From: RHKX01 sp963820055
GTDB lineage: Bacteria > Actinomycetota > Thermoleophilia > Solirubrobacterales > 70-9
Direction of reading: 5' to 3'
Length of the DNA stretch: 64,000 bases
Assembly (NCBI GenBank): GCA_963820055.1
Contig: CAWFYJ010000006.1
Coordinates: 101,494 to 165,493, forward strand
Below, in pieces: positions 8,026 to 16,307 of this stretch (positions are counted from its first letter, which is position 1; each line of letters begins with the position of its first letter). The position numbers and the translations under genes are program-made. Under the pieces are notes generated by a model. It had not been told where the DNA came from. It saw nothing but the letters and a program-made list of their open reading frames with translations, and did no database searches.

Positions 8026-8822
8026 GCTCCGAAGGCGGCGGCTCCGTCGTCCCGACGACAGGCGAGCTCACGACCTCGGCCGACGGCTCGATCCTCGGCC
8101 TCCACGAGATTCGCAAGAGCTTCGGCGATCTCGTCGTCCTCGACGGCGTCGAGATGACCGTCAACCGCGGCGAGGTCGTCTGCATCCTCGGCCCGAGCGG
8201 GTCGGGCAAGTCGACCCTCCTGCGCTGCGTGAACCTGCTCTCGCCCCCCGACAGCGGCCGGATCGTCCTCGAGGGCGAGGAGATCACCGGGAAGGGCACC
8301 GCCGGGCTCGACTTCGTCCGCCAGCGGGTCGGCATGGTCTTTCAGCAGTTCAACCTGTTCCCGCTGAAGACCGCGCTCGAGAACGTCACGCTCGCGCCGC
8401 AGACGGTCCTCGGACGATCCGAGAAGGACTGCCGGCAGCGCGGCGAGGAGCTGCTCACCCGCGTCGGGATGGCCGACAAGATGCACGAGTACCCCGATCG
8501 CCTCTCCGGCGGCCAGCAGCAGCGCGTCGCGATCGCCCGGGCCCTGGCGATGGACCCGCACGTGATGCTCTTCGACGAGGTGACCAGCGCGCTCGATCCC
8601 GAGCTCGTCAAGGAGGTCCTCGACGTCATGCGCGAGCTCGCCGACGAGGGGATGACGATGATGGTCGTCACCCACGAGATCGGCTTCGCGCGCGAGGCGG
8701 CCCATCGGGTCGTCTTCATGGACGGCGGCGTGATCGTCGAGGACGGCCCTCCCTCCCAGGTCCTCGACGCCCCGCAGGAGGAGCGCACGAAGTCGTTCCT
8801 CGGTCTCGTTCTCGAGCACTGA
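8022..8822 (+). CDS. Amino-acid ABC transporter ATPase (GlnQ type)
   Basis: A 266-residue ATP-binding subunit. Walker A is GPSGSGKST at 57-65, the Q-loop is QQFNLFP, the ABC signature is LSGGQQQR, Walker B is VMLFDEVTSALD and the switch histidine is in VVTHEIGFA. The signature and D-loop are those of the polar amino-acid uptake subfamily. A 24-residue low-complexity N-terminal extension precedes the domain. The start overlaps the permease stop as ATGA, indicating translational coupling. Confidence 0.93.
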   Translation: MSSEGGGSVVPTTGELTTSADGSILGLHEIRKSFGDLVVLDGVEMTVNRGEVVCILGPSGSGKSTLLRCVNLLSPPDSGRIVLEGEEITGKGTAGLDFVRQRVGMVFQQFNLFPLKTALENVTLAPQTVLGRSEKDCRQRGEELLTRVGMADKMHEYPDRLSGGQQQRVAIARALAMDPHVMLFDEVTSALDPELVKEVLDVMRELADEGMTMMVVTHEIGFAREAAHRVVFMDGGVIVEDGPPSQVLDAPQEERTKSFLGLVLEH

Positions 8823-8877
8823 TCGGGCGCCGATAACCGTCTCGGCGTCCGGGCCGAGTCGCTACCCTTCCGCGTCC

Positions 8878-9984
8878 GTGTTCGCCTCTCCGACAAGCGG
8901 GGCAGGCCCGAGGCCCGGGACCCTCAGCCGTCTGGCGCTCCTCATCGCGCTGGTGGCCGCGGTCGCTGCTCTCGCCCTGCCCGACCATTCGAGCGCAGCC
9001 CAGGCCCCGAAGGGCTTCTTCGGCGTGCATCCGCTCGCGCTCGAGGCGGGCGACTATCCCCTGATGGCGGATGCCGACGTCGGGCTGATCCGCACCGGCT
9101 TCATCTTCGGCGCCGTGCGGCCGACCGAGGATCCGATCGAGAACACCGACTGGGGCCAGTACGACGCCGTGGTCGCTGGTGCGGCGGCCGCGAATATTCC
9201 GGTCCTGCCGGTCATGCTCGGCATCCCCGGCTGGCTCTCGAACAAGTCCGGCGCGACGCCGCTCGACTCGCCCGAGGCGACGACGGCCTGGACTGACTAC
9301 CTGACCGCTGCGATCGCCCGCTACGGGCCCGAGGGCAGCTTCTGGGCCGAGAACCCCCTGCTCCCGAAGCATCCGATCGAGGACTGGCAGATCTGGAACG
9401 AGCCGAACTCCTTCAACAACTGGGCGAAGCCGGACGCGACCGAATACGGGAAGCTCCTGACCCTGTCGGCGAAGACGATCCACGCCGCCGACCCGAACGC
9501 CCGGGTGATCTCGGCCGGCGTGATCTCCCAGCCCGTCAATCGCAAGGCCGAAGACGGCGACGTCTTCCTGAAGAAGATGCTGAGGTCGAAGCAGGCCGCC
9601 AAGGCCGCCGACGCGATCGCGATCCACCCCTACACGAGCACCGTCGCCCAGGTCCGCAAGCAGATCGAGCTGACCCGCAAGGTGATGGACAGGGCGAAGC
9701 TGAAGAAGACCCCGATCTGGGTCACCGAGGTCGGCTGGGGCGAGGGCAAGGGCAGCTCGAACCCGCTGATCGTCCCCGCCGCCAAGCAGCGCCGGAACCT
9801 CCGCAATGCCTTCCGGATGACGCTCGAGGAACGCCGCCCGCTCGGGATCGCGAAGGTCGTCTGGTACCAGTGGCGCGACGGCACCGACACCGTCTGCGGC
9901 TGGTGCAGCACCTCCGGCCTCCTCGAGGAGGACGGCACCGCGAAGCCGCTGCTCGACGAGTTCGGCGCGATCGCCCGCCGCTGA
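8878..9984 (+). CDS. Secreted clan-A glycoside-hydrolase-like protein
   Basis: A 368-residue exported (beta/alpha)8 hydrolase. Residues 15-41 form a signal peptide. The acid/base glutamate is Glu175 in IWNEPN and the nucleophile is Glu284 in WVTEVGWG, the clan GH-A pattern (GH5/GH39-like); the tail has WYQWRDG and CGWCS. A paralogue with the same landmarks lies at 14850-15959, and the two bracket three envelope-polysaccharide genes, so a role in trimming or modifying the polymer is likely. The GTG start has no RBS but TACCCT (8863-8868) sits nine bases upstream, the leaderless pattern. Exact GH family and substrate are not determinable here. Confidence 0.8.
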   Translation: MFASPTSGAGPRPGTLSRLALLIALVAAVAALALPDHSSAAQAPKGFFGVHPLALEAGDYPLMADADVGLIRTGFIFGAVRPTEDPIENTDWGQYDAVVAGAAAANIPVLPVMLGIPGWLSNKSGATPLDSPEATTAWTDYLTAAIARYGPEGSFWAENPLLPKHPIEDWQIWNEPNSFNNWAKPDATEYGKLLTLSAKTIHAADPNARVISAGVISQPVNRKAEDGDVFLKKMLRSKQAAKAADAIAIHPYTSTVAQVRKQIELTRKVMDRAKLKKTPIWVTEVGWGEGKGSSNPLIVPAAKQRRNLRNAFRMTLEERRPLGIAKVVWYQWRDGTDTVCGWCSTSGLLEEDGTAKPLLDEFGAIARR

Positions 9985-10005
9985 GCGCGCTGGCGAGCGC
10001 TCAGC
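9980..10005. terminator. Bidirectional terminator-like hairpin
   Basis: GCTGAGCGC (9980-9988) pairs with GCGCTCAGC (9997-10005) around an 8-nt loop. The left arm contains the TGA of the rightward glycosidase gene and the right arm the stop of the leftward glycosyltransferase gene, so it separates convergent units. Confidence 0.65.
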
Positions 10006-10966
10006 CGGGGCCGGGCGCCGCCAGCTTGCGCCGCCGCTGCAGCCGCCGCTGCAGGTTCCGGAAGTAGGGAGATGCCCCACCCCGGGCGGCGACCGCAGCC
10101 GGATACGGCCGCGAGTTCGTTGCCGCACGCCAGCCGCGGATCCGCCCGCCGATGCCGCTGACGGTCCGGTCGATGGCTGCCTGACCACCGACGATCACCG
10201 CGTCACGCGCGACTATCGACGGCAGCCGCCGCGGCGAGACGACGCTCCACTTGCGGAGCACGTAGCCGCGCCCGAAGCCGGTCAGATAGTTCTTGGCCTT
10301 CGATCCCGAGCCGAGCGTCGCCGAGTGCTCGTGAGTGCCGAGCGCCTGCGGAGCGAGCCGGCAGACCGCGCCCGCCTCGAGCATCTTCAGGACCAGGTCG
10401 ACGTCCTCCCAGTAGGCGAAGAGGCGCTCGTCGAACCCGCCGACGCCGAGGAATGCGTCGCGGTCGAAGGCGGCGGCCTTCGGCGAGGGACCGACCGGGT
10501 CGGCGGCTGAGCCGAGCACCGTCAGGGATTCGCCGTTCAGGTAGTCGTAAACGAGCAGCGTTCGATCCAGCTCCATCCCGGCGCTGTCGATCAGCTCTGG
10601 GTGGCGCCAGTCGCGAAGGACGCCGGAGGTCATGACGATGCCGGCCGCGGCGTCGAGCGGCTCGATCAGGCGCTTGACGAAATCCGGATCGCAGACGCAG
10701 TCGTCGTTGAGGAGGACGAGGGTGCCGGTCGACGCACGGCGGGCGCCGATGTTCATCGGCGCCGAGAACCCGGCGTTGCGGTCGAGCGCGACCACGTCGG
10801 CGAAGTCGTAGGCGGCGCAAGCTGCGGTTACGGCGCGGCCCGGCGAGTCGTTGTCGATCACGATCGTCTCGTGCTCGACCGTCTGCGCGGCGAGCGACTC
10901 GAGAAGGCGCTCGAGGCGGCCGCCCGGCGGCGACTGCGATGGGACGATCACCGTTGCGGCGGTCAA
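10001..10966 (-). CDS. GT2 glycosyltransferase, rhamnosyltransferase-like
   Basis: A 321-residue GT-A fold glycosyltransferase of family 2. It opens with VIVPSQSPPGGRLERLLESL and IVIDNDS (nucleotide binding), has LVLLNDDC as the metal-binding DxD equivalent, and FDERLFAYWEDVDL as the acceptor-side ED motif typical of WbbL-like rhamnosyltransferases. No transmembrane helix is evident; the C-terminus is Arg-rich and probably membrane associated. It is 11 bases downstream of the sugar-1-phosphate transferase gene and likely adds the second sugar to the lipid-linked unit begun by that enzyme. Confidence 0.85.
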   Translation of the reverse strand: MTAATVIVPSQSPPGGRLERLLESLAAQTVEHETIVIDNDSPGRAVTAACAAYDFADVVALDRNAGFSAPMNIGARRASTGTLVLLNDDCVCDPDFVKRLIEPLDAAAGIVMTSGVLRDWRHPELIDSAGMELDRTLLVYDYLNGESLTVLGSAADPVGPSPKAAAFDRDAFLGVGGFDERLFAYWEDVDLVLKMLEAGAVCRLAPQALGTHEHSATLGSGSKAKNYLTGFGRGYVLRKWSVVSPRRLPSIVARDAVIVGGQAAIDRTVSGIGGRIRGWRAATNSRPYPAAVAARGGASPYFRNLQRRLQRRRKLAAPGPG

Positions 10967-10977
10967 CGGAGCGGCGC

Positions 10978-12432
10978 TCAGAAGGCGCCGGTGCCTCGCA
11001 CGACGGCGGGCAGCGTGTGGATCAGGATCCGCAGATCCTGGCCCAGCGACGGGTTCTCGATGTACTGGATCTCGACCGCGAGCCGCTCCGAGAAGGTCAG
11101 CTCACCGCGCCCGAACACCTGCATCGGGCCGGTGACGCCGGGCTTGACGCTGAGCCGGATCCGCTCCGCGTCGGTGTAGCGCTCGACGAGCTCGACCTGC
11201 TCGGGCCGCGGCCCGACGATGCTCATCTCGCCGACGATCACGTTGATCAGCTGCGGGACCTCGTCGATGCTCAGCCGGCGCAGGAAGGCGCCGACCCTCG
11301 TCACCCGCGGGTCGTCGCGGAGTTTGAACACCGGTTCGTCGAGCTCGTCGATGTCGACGAGCTTGTCGAGCTTCGCCTCGGCGTCTACGGCCATCGTGCG
11401 CAGCTTGTACATGCGGAACGGACGGCCGTCGAGGCCGGCCCGAATCTGCGAGAACAGGACCGGGCCGGGGCTGTCGAGCTTGATCGCGATCGCGACGATC
11501 ACCGCGAACGGGGCGAAGAGGATGAGACCAACCGTTGCAGCGGCGACGTCGAACAGCCGCCGGATCAGCAGCGTCGAGCGGGACGGATCCCAGGTGTTGT
11601 ACTCGAGGATCGGCAGGTCGGCCAGCTGCACGAACCGCTCCGACGGCAGCGCCTTGCCGCGCAACGGCGAGACCACGCTGATCTTCACCTGGCGGGTGTG
11701 GCAGAGGTCCTTCAGGTAGCCGATCAGGTCGGCCTCGACCCCGGTGGCGGCGACGACGATGCGGTCGACCCGATCGGTCAGGGCCCGCAGCTCGTCCTCA
11801 CGATGCCGGCCACTGCCGAGCTCGCCGATCTCGCGAACATCCGCCAGCTCGAGGTGCATCTCCTTGAAGAGCTGGAACTTGCGTTGCAGCGAAGCCAGTA
11901 CCGGTCCGTCGCCGACTAGCCCGACGAGCTCCGGCGGGGTCCGCTTCCACCATAGCCATCGGGTCAGCGAGCGGAAGCCGATCGCGGCGATCGCGGCCGC
12001 GAAGAAGAGGCCGATGCCGGTGCCCCAGTCGACGAGCCCCACCGGGGTCAGGGACAGCAGCATGACCACGAGGGTCGTCGTCAGCGCGACCCAGGCGAGG
12101 ATTGACGGGACCTCGTCGGCGGTCAGGTGGCGCAGCGCCCGGTGATCGCGATCGTAGAGCCCGAAGAGCTTCGCGACCAGGAGCCAGAGTGGCAGAAACA
12201 GGAAGGCCCAGAAGGTGCCGGTCTCGGGGACGGTCACGATCAGGGTGGCGACGCCGGCGGCGCAGAGATCCGCGAGAGCCAGGAAGCGGCGGCGCTTGGC
12301 GTCGCGCCACCAGCGGCCGCGGCGGATCGCCACGGCGCCCCGGCCGGAGGCGACCAGCGGAGTTACGTTTACGGCGTCGCGTGGCTCAGCCGAGCCTTCC
12401 GCAACGGCCTCATGACCAGCAAGCTTCGGCAC
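10978..12432 (-). CDS. Undecaprenyl-phosphate sugar-1-phosphate transferase
   Basis: A 484-residue polyprenyl-phosphate sugar transferase (bacterial sugar transferase domain, WcaJ/CpsE type), which starts repeat-unit synthesis by loading a sugar phosphate on undecaprenyl phosphate. Four hydrophobic segments (about 50-160) precede a CoA-binding-like domain and one more helix (RRLFDVAAATVGLILFAPF). The catalytic core shows KLRTM, then LRRLSIDEVPQLINV and GEMSIVGPRPE, all diagnostic. The GTG at 12432 follows GGAGG by about six bases. It is the first of two genes in a leftward unit with the GT2 gene; which sugar it transfers is not evident. Confidence 0.92.
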   Translation of the reverse strand: MPKLAGHEAVAEGSAEPRDAVNVTPLVASGRGAVAIRRGRWWRDAKRRRFLALADLCAAGVATLIVTVPETGTFWAFLFLPLWLLVAKLFGLYDRDHRALRHLTADEVPSILAWVALTTTLVVMLLSLTPVGLVDWGTGIGLFFAAAIAAIGFRSLTRWLWWKRTPPELVGLVGDGPVLASLQRKFQLFKEMHLELADVREIGELGSGRHREDELRALTDRVDRIVVAATGVEADLIGYLKDLCHTRQVKISVVSPLRGKALPSERFVQLADLPILEYNTWDPSRSTLLIRRLFDVAAATVGLILFAPFAVIVAIAIKLDSPGPVLFSQIRAGLDGRPFRMYKLRTMAVDAEAKLDKLVDIDELDEPVFKLRDDPRVTRVGAFLRRLSIDEVPQLINVIVGEMSIVGPRPEQVELVERYTDAERIRLSVKPGVTGPMQVFGRGELTFSERLAVEIQYIENPSLGQDLRILIHTLPAVVRGTGAF

Positions 12433-12515
12433 CTAGGCCTCCACCTCAGTCGAAACCACGCCTGATTGCAGCAACACTTCCATCCCATGGAGAGGATAGA
12501 CCCGCGAAGCGGATG

Positions 12516-14465
12516 TCACGACCCGGAACCGACGCCGCGATCGGGCTCGATCGCGGCGCGCGCGAGCACGAGCGGGGCGAGGGAGACGGCCCGGAACGCG
12601 TAGACCGCGCCCGACTTCTCATCGCCGAGACCGCCGGCGACGACCGAGGCCAGGTACCAGGGCCTGAAATCGGCCGGCGTCAGGTCGATCGCCCGGCGCG
12701 CCGCACCGCCCGCCGCGTCGAGGTTGCCCGCGGCCTGTTCGATCGTCGCAAGCCGCAGCCAGGGCTCGGCCGACCACGGCTCGATCGCCGCCGCCGAGCG
12801 TGCCGCAGCTGCGGCCCCGCCGAGGTCGCCGGCCGCGAGCGAATCCGCGCTCGCGTCGAGCCGGTCGGTGGCCGCGGCGAGAACGCCCCCCGCCCAGATC
12901 GCCGGCACCGCAAAAGCCACGGCGAGCAGCGCGAACGCCGGCGCCGGGACCGTCACCCGCCGGGCGACGTGCGTCCCGGCCGGTTCGACCGCGACATCCG
13001 GCTCCAGCGCCCGGTTGGTCACTACAGCGGAGGCGACCAGGACCGGCAGGGCCACCGCCGGCACATCCCACGTCCAGTCGATGAGGATTCCGACGAGGCC
13101 GGTGGCGACGAGTCCCAGTGCCGCTCCGGCCGCCGCTCCGCCCTCGTCGCGGCGGCGCGCGGTCGCGATCCCGGCGACCGCGACCGCTGTGAAGAAGGCG
13201 ACGAACGCGGCAAGGCCGAGCAGGCCGAGCTCGGCGAGCACCTCGAGCGGCTGCGAATGCGCGTTCTGGACCGGGGTCTCGAGGGTCCCATGCTGGTTCC
13301 AGTAGAGGGCGAAGCTTCCGGATCCGATGCCCCGCAGCGGCTCGTCGGCGAACGCATCGAGCGCCGTGCCCCAGAACTGGGCACGCCCCGACCCTGAAAC
13401 CGACAACTGGGCACCCCCGGCGGTCGCTTCCTTCCCGGACGTGGCGGCGAAGTCCCCGGCGATCTCACCCGGGCCGACGAGCACGATCGCCGCCACGACG
13501 ACGACCAGGGCGGCGATCAGCACGTGACGCATCCGCAGCGCCCCGGTGCGGATCGCGCTGCCGCGATCGACGAACGCCGGCCCGGCAAGGGCGGCGAGGG
13601 CGATGCCGGCGACGACGGCCGCCGTAACGACGTACTCGGCCCTGCCCGGCGTCGTCAGCGGTGCGTCGAGGATGCCGTTGCCGAGCGTCGCCGCGGCGAC
13701 CGCCGGAACCGATGCGAGCAGGCCGACGACCAGCGCGGCCAGGGCGCGGGCGCGGGACCCGGACGCTGCGATCACCACAGCGGCGCCGAGGACGGCGGCG
13801 ATCAGGGCCCCGCGGGAGGACGTCATATAGGCGGCGAGCACGACGGGCGGCACCGCGGCGAGCGCCACGGCGGCGGCCGTACGCCCGCGCGCCGTCGAGG
13901 CGAGCCAGACGAGCAGCGGCACCGCCATCGCCGCGAACGCCCCGAGGGCGTTCCAGTATCCGATCGGGTAGCTGAGGCGCCCCGCGGAGGCCGGAATCGA
14001 CGCCACGAGCGTCTCGTCTCCGCCGCCGACCCCGAGTAGGCGGGAGCCGAGGGCGACGACGCTGACGATCGCGAGCCCGGCGGCGATCCCGGCGAGCGCC
14101 GAGCGGCCGCTGCCGGGTCGCAGCAGCAGGCCGGCGAGCACGAACGCCCCGAGGTAGGCGCCGTAGCGAACGACGTCCTCGAACCCGGCTGCGCGATCGA
14201 TCGACCAGCCGAGCGAGAACGCGCCGAGAATGGCGAGGACGGCGAGCGATGCCGCCGCGACGGCATGGCTGCGGCTGAACGAGCGCGTCTCCCCGGGCCC
14301 GAGCGCGGCAACGAGGATGGCGATCCAGACGGCGACGGTGCCGATCCCGAGCGCGACGCCGCCGTAGCCGCCGCTGTCCAGCGCGATGGCGACGATGGCC
14401 GCGGCCGCGCCGATTGCCGGAGCCTGCCCCGCGATCCTTCCGGCGATCCCTGCTGAGGCTTTCAC
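12516..14465 (-). CDS. O-antigen ligase/polymerase family protein with TPR-like tail
   Basis: A 649-residue polytopic membrane protein of the Wzy/O-antigen-ligase family. About a dozen hydrophobic segments run from residue 10 to 500. The large extracytoplasmic loop contains GSGRAQFWGTALDAFADEPLRGIGSGSF and QNAHSQPLEVLAELGLLG, the family's characteristic loop with the conserved His. After a further helix the last 130 residues form an Ala-rich TPR-like helical tail (AARSAAAIEPWSAEPWLRLATIEQ). It probably polymerises or ligates the polysaccharide started by the neighbouring transferases. The GTG at 14465 is chosen because it directly precedes the first helix; a longer frame upstream is an artefact of antisense openness. 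Confidence 0.85.
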   Translation of the reverse strand: MKASAGIAGRIAGQAPAIGAAAAIVAIALDSGGYGGVALGIGTVAVWIAILVAALGPGETRSFSRSHAVAAASLAVLAILGAFSLGWSIDRAAGFEDVVRYGAYLGAFVLAGLLLRPGSGRSALAGIAAGLAIVSVVALGSRLLGVGGGDETLVASIPASAGRLSYPIGYWNALGAFAAMAVPLLVWLASTARGRTAAAVALAAVPPVVLAAYMTSSRGALIAAVLGAAVVIAASGSRARALAALVVGLLASVPAVAAATLGNGILDAPLTTPGRAEYVVTAAVVAGIALAALAGPAFVDRGSAIRTGALRMRHVLIAALVVVVAAIVLVGPGEIAGDFAATSGKEATAGGAQLSVSGSGRAQFWGTALDAFADEPLRGIGSGSFALYWNQHGTLETPVQNAHSQPLEVLAELGLLGLAAFVAFFTAVAVAGIATARRRDEGGAAAGAALGLVATGLVGILIDWTWDVPAVALPVLVASAVVTNRALEPDVAVEPAGTHVARRVTVPAPAFALLAVAFAVPAIWAGGVLAAATDRLDASADSLAAGDLGGAAAAARSAAAIEPWSAEPWLRLATIEQAAGNLDAAGGAARRAIDLTPADFRPWYLASVVAGGLGDEKSGAVYAFRAVSLAPLVLARAAIEPDRGVGSGS

Positions 14466-14480
14466 TATCTTCTGACGTCG

Positions 14481-14853
14481 ATGATTCGCCCGACCCGATG
14501 GAAGGCCGGACTGGCGCTCGCGATCGTAGCGGCGCTCGCCGCGGTCCCCGCCGCTCCCGCACTCGCCGCCCCGCCGGCCGGGGACGAATACGTGCTCGAG
14601 ATCCCCGGCGTCCGCGACAACGCCAGCGGGCCGGTCGCCGCGCCCCGCGTCCGATTCGAACGCCGGCGGGAACGTCCAGCGCGGCGTCGTCGGCGAGACC
14701 GACTCCCCATCGAGCCCGCTCACCTCGCTCGGCGACGCGCTCGGCTCGATCCCGGCCTCGGTTCTCGCCGGCTTGATCGTCCTGATCGGGCTCGCCATCG
14801 CGATGCCCATTCTCAACACCCGCCGCGGGCCCGCGCCGCACGGATCGCGTTGA
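14481..14853 (+). pseudogene. Small secreted, membrane-anchored protein, frameshifted
   Basis: The ATG at 14481 starts a signal peptide (residues 1-30, ending PALAAPPAGDEYVLEIPGV). Coding character then moves to the +1 frame around 14640-14660, where it reads SDSNAGGNVQRGVVGETDS, then a transmembrane helix (SVLAGLIVLIGLAIAMPI) and a short basic tail, ending with TGA at 14851-14853. That stop overlaps the TTG start of the next gene as TTGA, which supports the second frame being real. A single extra base in the C-run near 14651 would explain the break; true inactivation is the alternative. Function is unknown. It is divergent from the polymerase gene. Confidence 0.65.
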
Positions 14854-15959
14854 GGCGGACGCGAGCGTTCCCGGCGGCGATCGCCGTCCTGGCGGCGCTC
14901 TGCGCGATCGTCCTGCTGTCCGGTTGCGGCGGCGGGAGCGACGACGAAGCCGACGTCACGGCCGATCCGTTCTACGGCGTTGCGCCCGAGGGGCTCCAGA
15001 ACGCCACCGACTACGAGCGGATGCGTGCGGGCGGGCTCGGAACCGTCCGGGCGGTCCTCAACTGGGCCACGATCGAGACCACCGAAGGGACCTACGACTG
15101 GAGCTCGAGCGATCAGCTCTTCAGCCAGCTCGCCCTCGCCGGGCTGCAGCCGCTCGTCACCGTTTTCGGAACGCCGGAGATCTACTCGTCGGAGGTCATC
15201 GACGCCCCGACGAACGACGAGAAGACGTTCGACGCCTACGCCGACTTCCTGAAGGCGGCCGTCGAGCGCTACGGGAACGGCGGCGAGTTCTGGTCGATCT
15301 TCGAGAGCTCGAACCCGGACGCGACGCCGGAGCCGATCCGTGAGTGGGAGATCTGGAACGAGCCGAACTCGTCGACCTTCTGGTCGCCGACGCCCGACGC
15401 GGACGCCTACTCCGAGATGGTCATCCGCTCGGCCAAGATCCTCGGGGAGGTCGATCCCGACGCCCAGGTGATGAGCGCGGGGATGTTCGCGACGCCGCAG
15501 TCCGACGGTGCGATCGTCTCCTACGACTTCCTCCGTCAGCTCTTCGCCGACGAGAAGGCGGCCGACGCGGTCGACGTCGTCGGCGTCCATCCGTACGGTC
15601 CCGACGTCGACTCGGTGATCAGCCAGGTCGAGAAGACCCGCGACGCCCTCGACGACACCGGCACCGACGTGCCGATGTGGGCAACCGAGATCGGCTGGGG
15701 ATCGAATCCCAACGGCGGCAACGACCTCTCGAAGACGCCCGAGGAGCAGGCCAGTCTGCTCAGCGAGAGCATCGGCGACCTCAGCGACAAGCGCGACGAG
15801 CTCGGGATCGACGGAGTGGTCTGGTACACGTGGCACGACTCGACCGAGAAGGGCGTCGGTTCGTGCGGCTGGTGCGCATCGGCGGGGCTGGTCGACGCCG
15901 ACCGCGACAGCAAGCCGTCGTGGATCGCGATGACGGACCTGACCGGCGGAAACCCCTGA
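14850..15959 (+). CDS. Clan-A glycoside-hydrolase-like lipoprotein
   Basis: A 369-residue exported (beta/alpha)8 protein paralogous to the one at 8878-9984. The N-terminal lipobox is LSGC. The acid/base is Glu171 in IWNEPN and the nucleophile is Glu280 in WATEIGWG; VVGVHPYGP and CGWCASAGL are shared landmarks. The TTG at 14850 is chosen because it overlaps the upstream stop (TTGA) and immediately precedes the lipoprotein signal; the open frame continues further up only as an artefact of the preceding frameshifted gene. Lipid anchoring here and free secretion of the paralogue suggest two locations for polymer processing. Confidence 0.82.
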   Translation: MRRTRAFPAAIAVLAALCAIVLLSGCGGGSDDEADVTADPFYGVAPEGLQNATDYERMRAGGLGTVRAVLNWATIETTEGTYDWSSSDQLFSQLALAGLQPLVTVFGTPEIYSSEVIDAPTNDEKTFDAYADFLKAAVERYGNGGEFWSIFESSNPDATPEPIREWEIWNEPNSSTFWSPTPDADAYSEMVIRSAKILGEVDPDAQVMSAGMFATPQSDGAIVSYDFLRQLFADEKAADAVDVVGVHPYGPDVDSVISQVEKTRDALDDTGTDVPMWATEIGWGSNPNGGNDLSKTPEEQASLLSESIGDLSDKRDELGIDGVVWYTWHDSTEKGVGSCGWCASAGLVDADRDSKPSWIAMTDLTGGNP

Positions 15960-15990
15960 GCGAGGCGCCGGCGCCGCCGCGCGGGCCCGC

Positions 15991-16275
15991 TCAGGACGCC
16001 GTTGAGCCGCCGGCCATGGCCGGCAGGATGACGACGGTGTCGGAATCGGAGACCGACGTCCCGAGCCCGTCGAGAAGCCGCACGTCCTCGTCGTTGAGGT
16101 AGACGTTGACGTAGCGGTTGAGCTCGCCGGCGTCGTCGAAGAGCTGGCCGCTGACGCCGGGATGAGCCTCGGCGAGGGCGCGGAGGACTGAACCGACGTC
16201 GTCGCCGCCGACCTCGACGAACGACTCGCCGCCCGTCTGGGCGCGGAGGACCGGTGGAATCTTGACCTTCGGCAT
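15991..16275 (-). CDS. cysO: CysO-type ubiquitin-like sulfur carrier with C-terminal extension
   Basis: A 94-residue beta-grasp protein. The sequence follows mycobacterial CysO closely: IPPVLRAQTGGE near the start, NRYVNVYLNDEDVR in the middle and VVILPAMAGG near the end. In the known system the C-terminal glycine is adenylated by a MoeB-type E1, converted to a thiocarboxylate, and used by CysM; a JAMM protease then releases cysteine. Here Gly89-Gly90 is followed by Ser-Thr-Ala-Ser, so the carrier needs trimming before activation. The partners are at 4715-6101 and 17430-18632. TAGGGT (16288-16283) lies seven bases before ATG, indicating a leaderless transcript. No Cys is present. Confidence 0.88.
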   Translation of the reverse strand: MPKVKIPPVLRAQTGGESFVEVGGDDVGSVLRALAEAHPGVSGQLFDDAGELNRYVNVYLNDEDVRLLDGLGTSVSDSDTVVILPAMAGGSTAS

Positions 16276-16307
16276 CGCGGGAACCCTACAGACCGCCGCG
16301 ACGGCGC

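Noticed and set aside
12516..15836. 1106-codon minus-strand frame reaching beyond the polymerase gene
   Set aside because: The part above 14465 is antisense to the glycosidase-like gene and has no protein-like composition; only the portion from the GTG at 14465 is membrane-protein coding.
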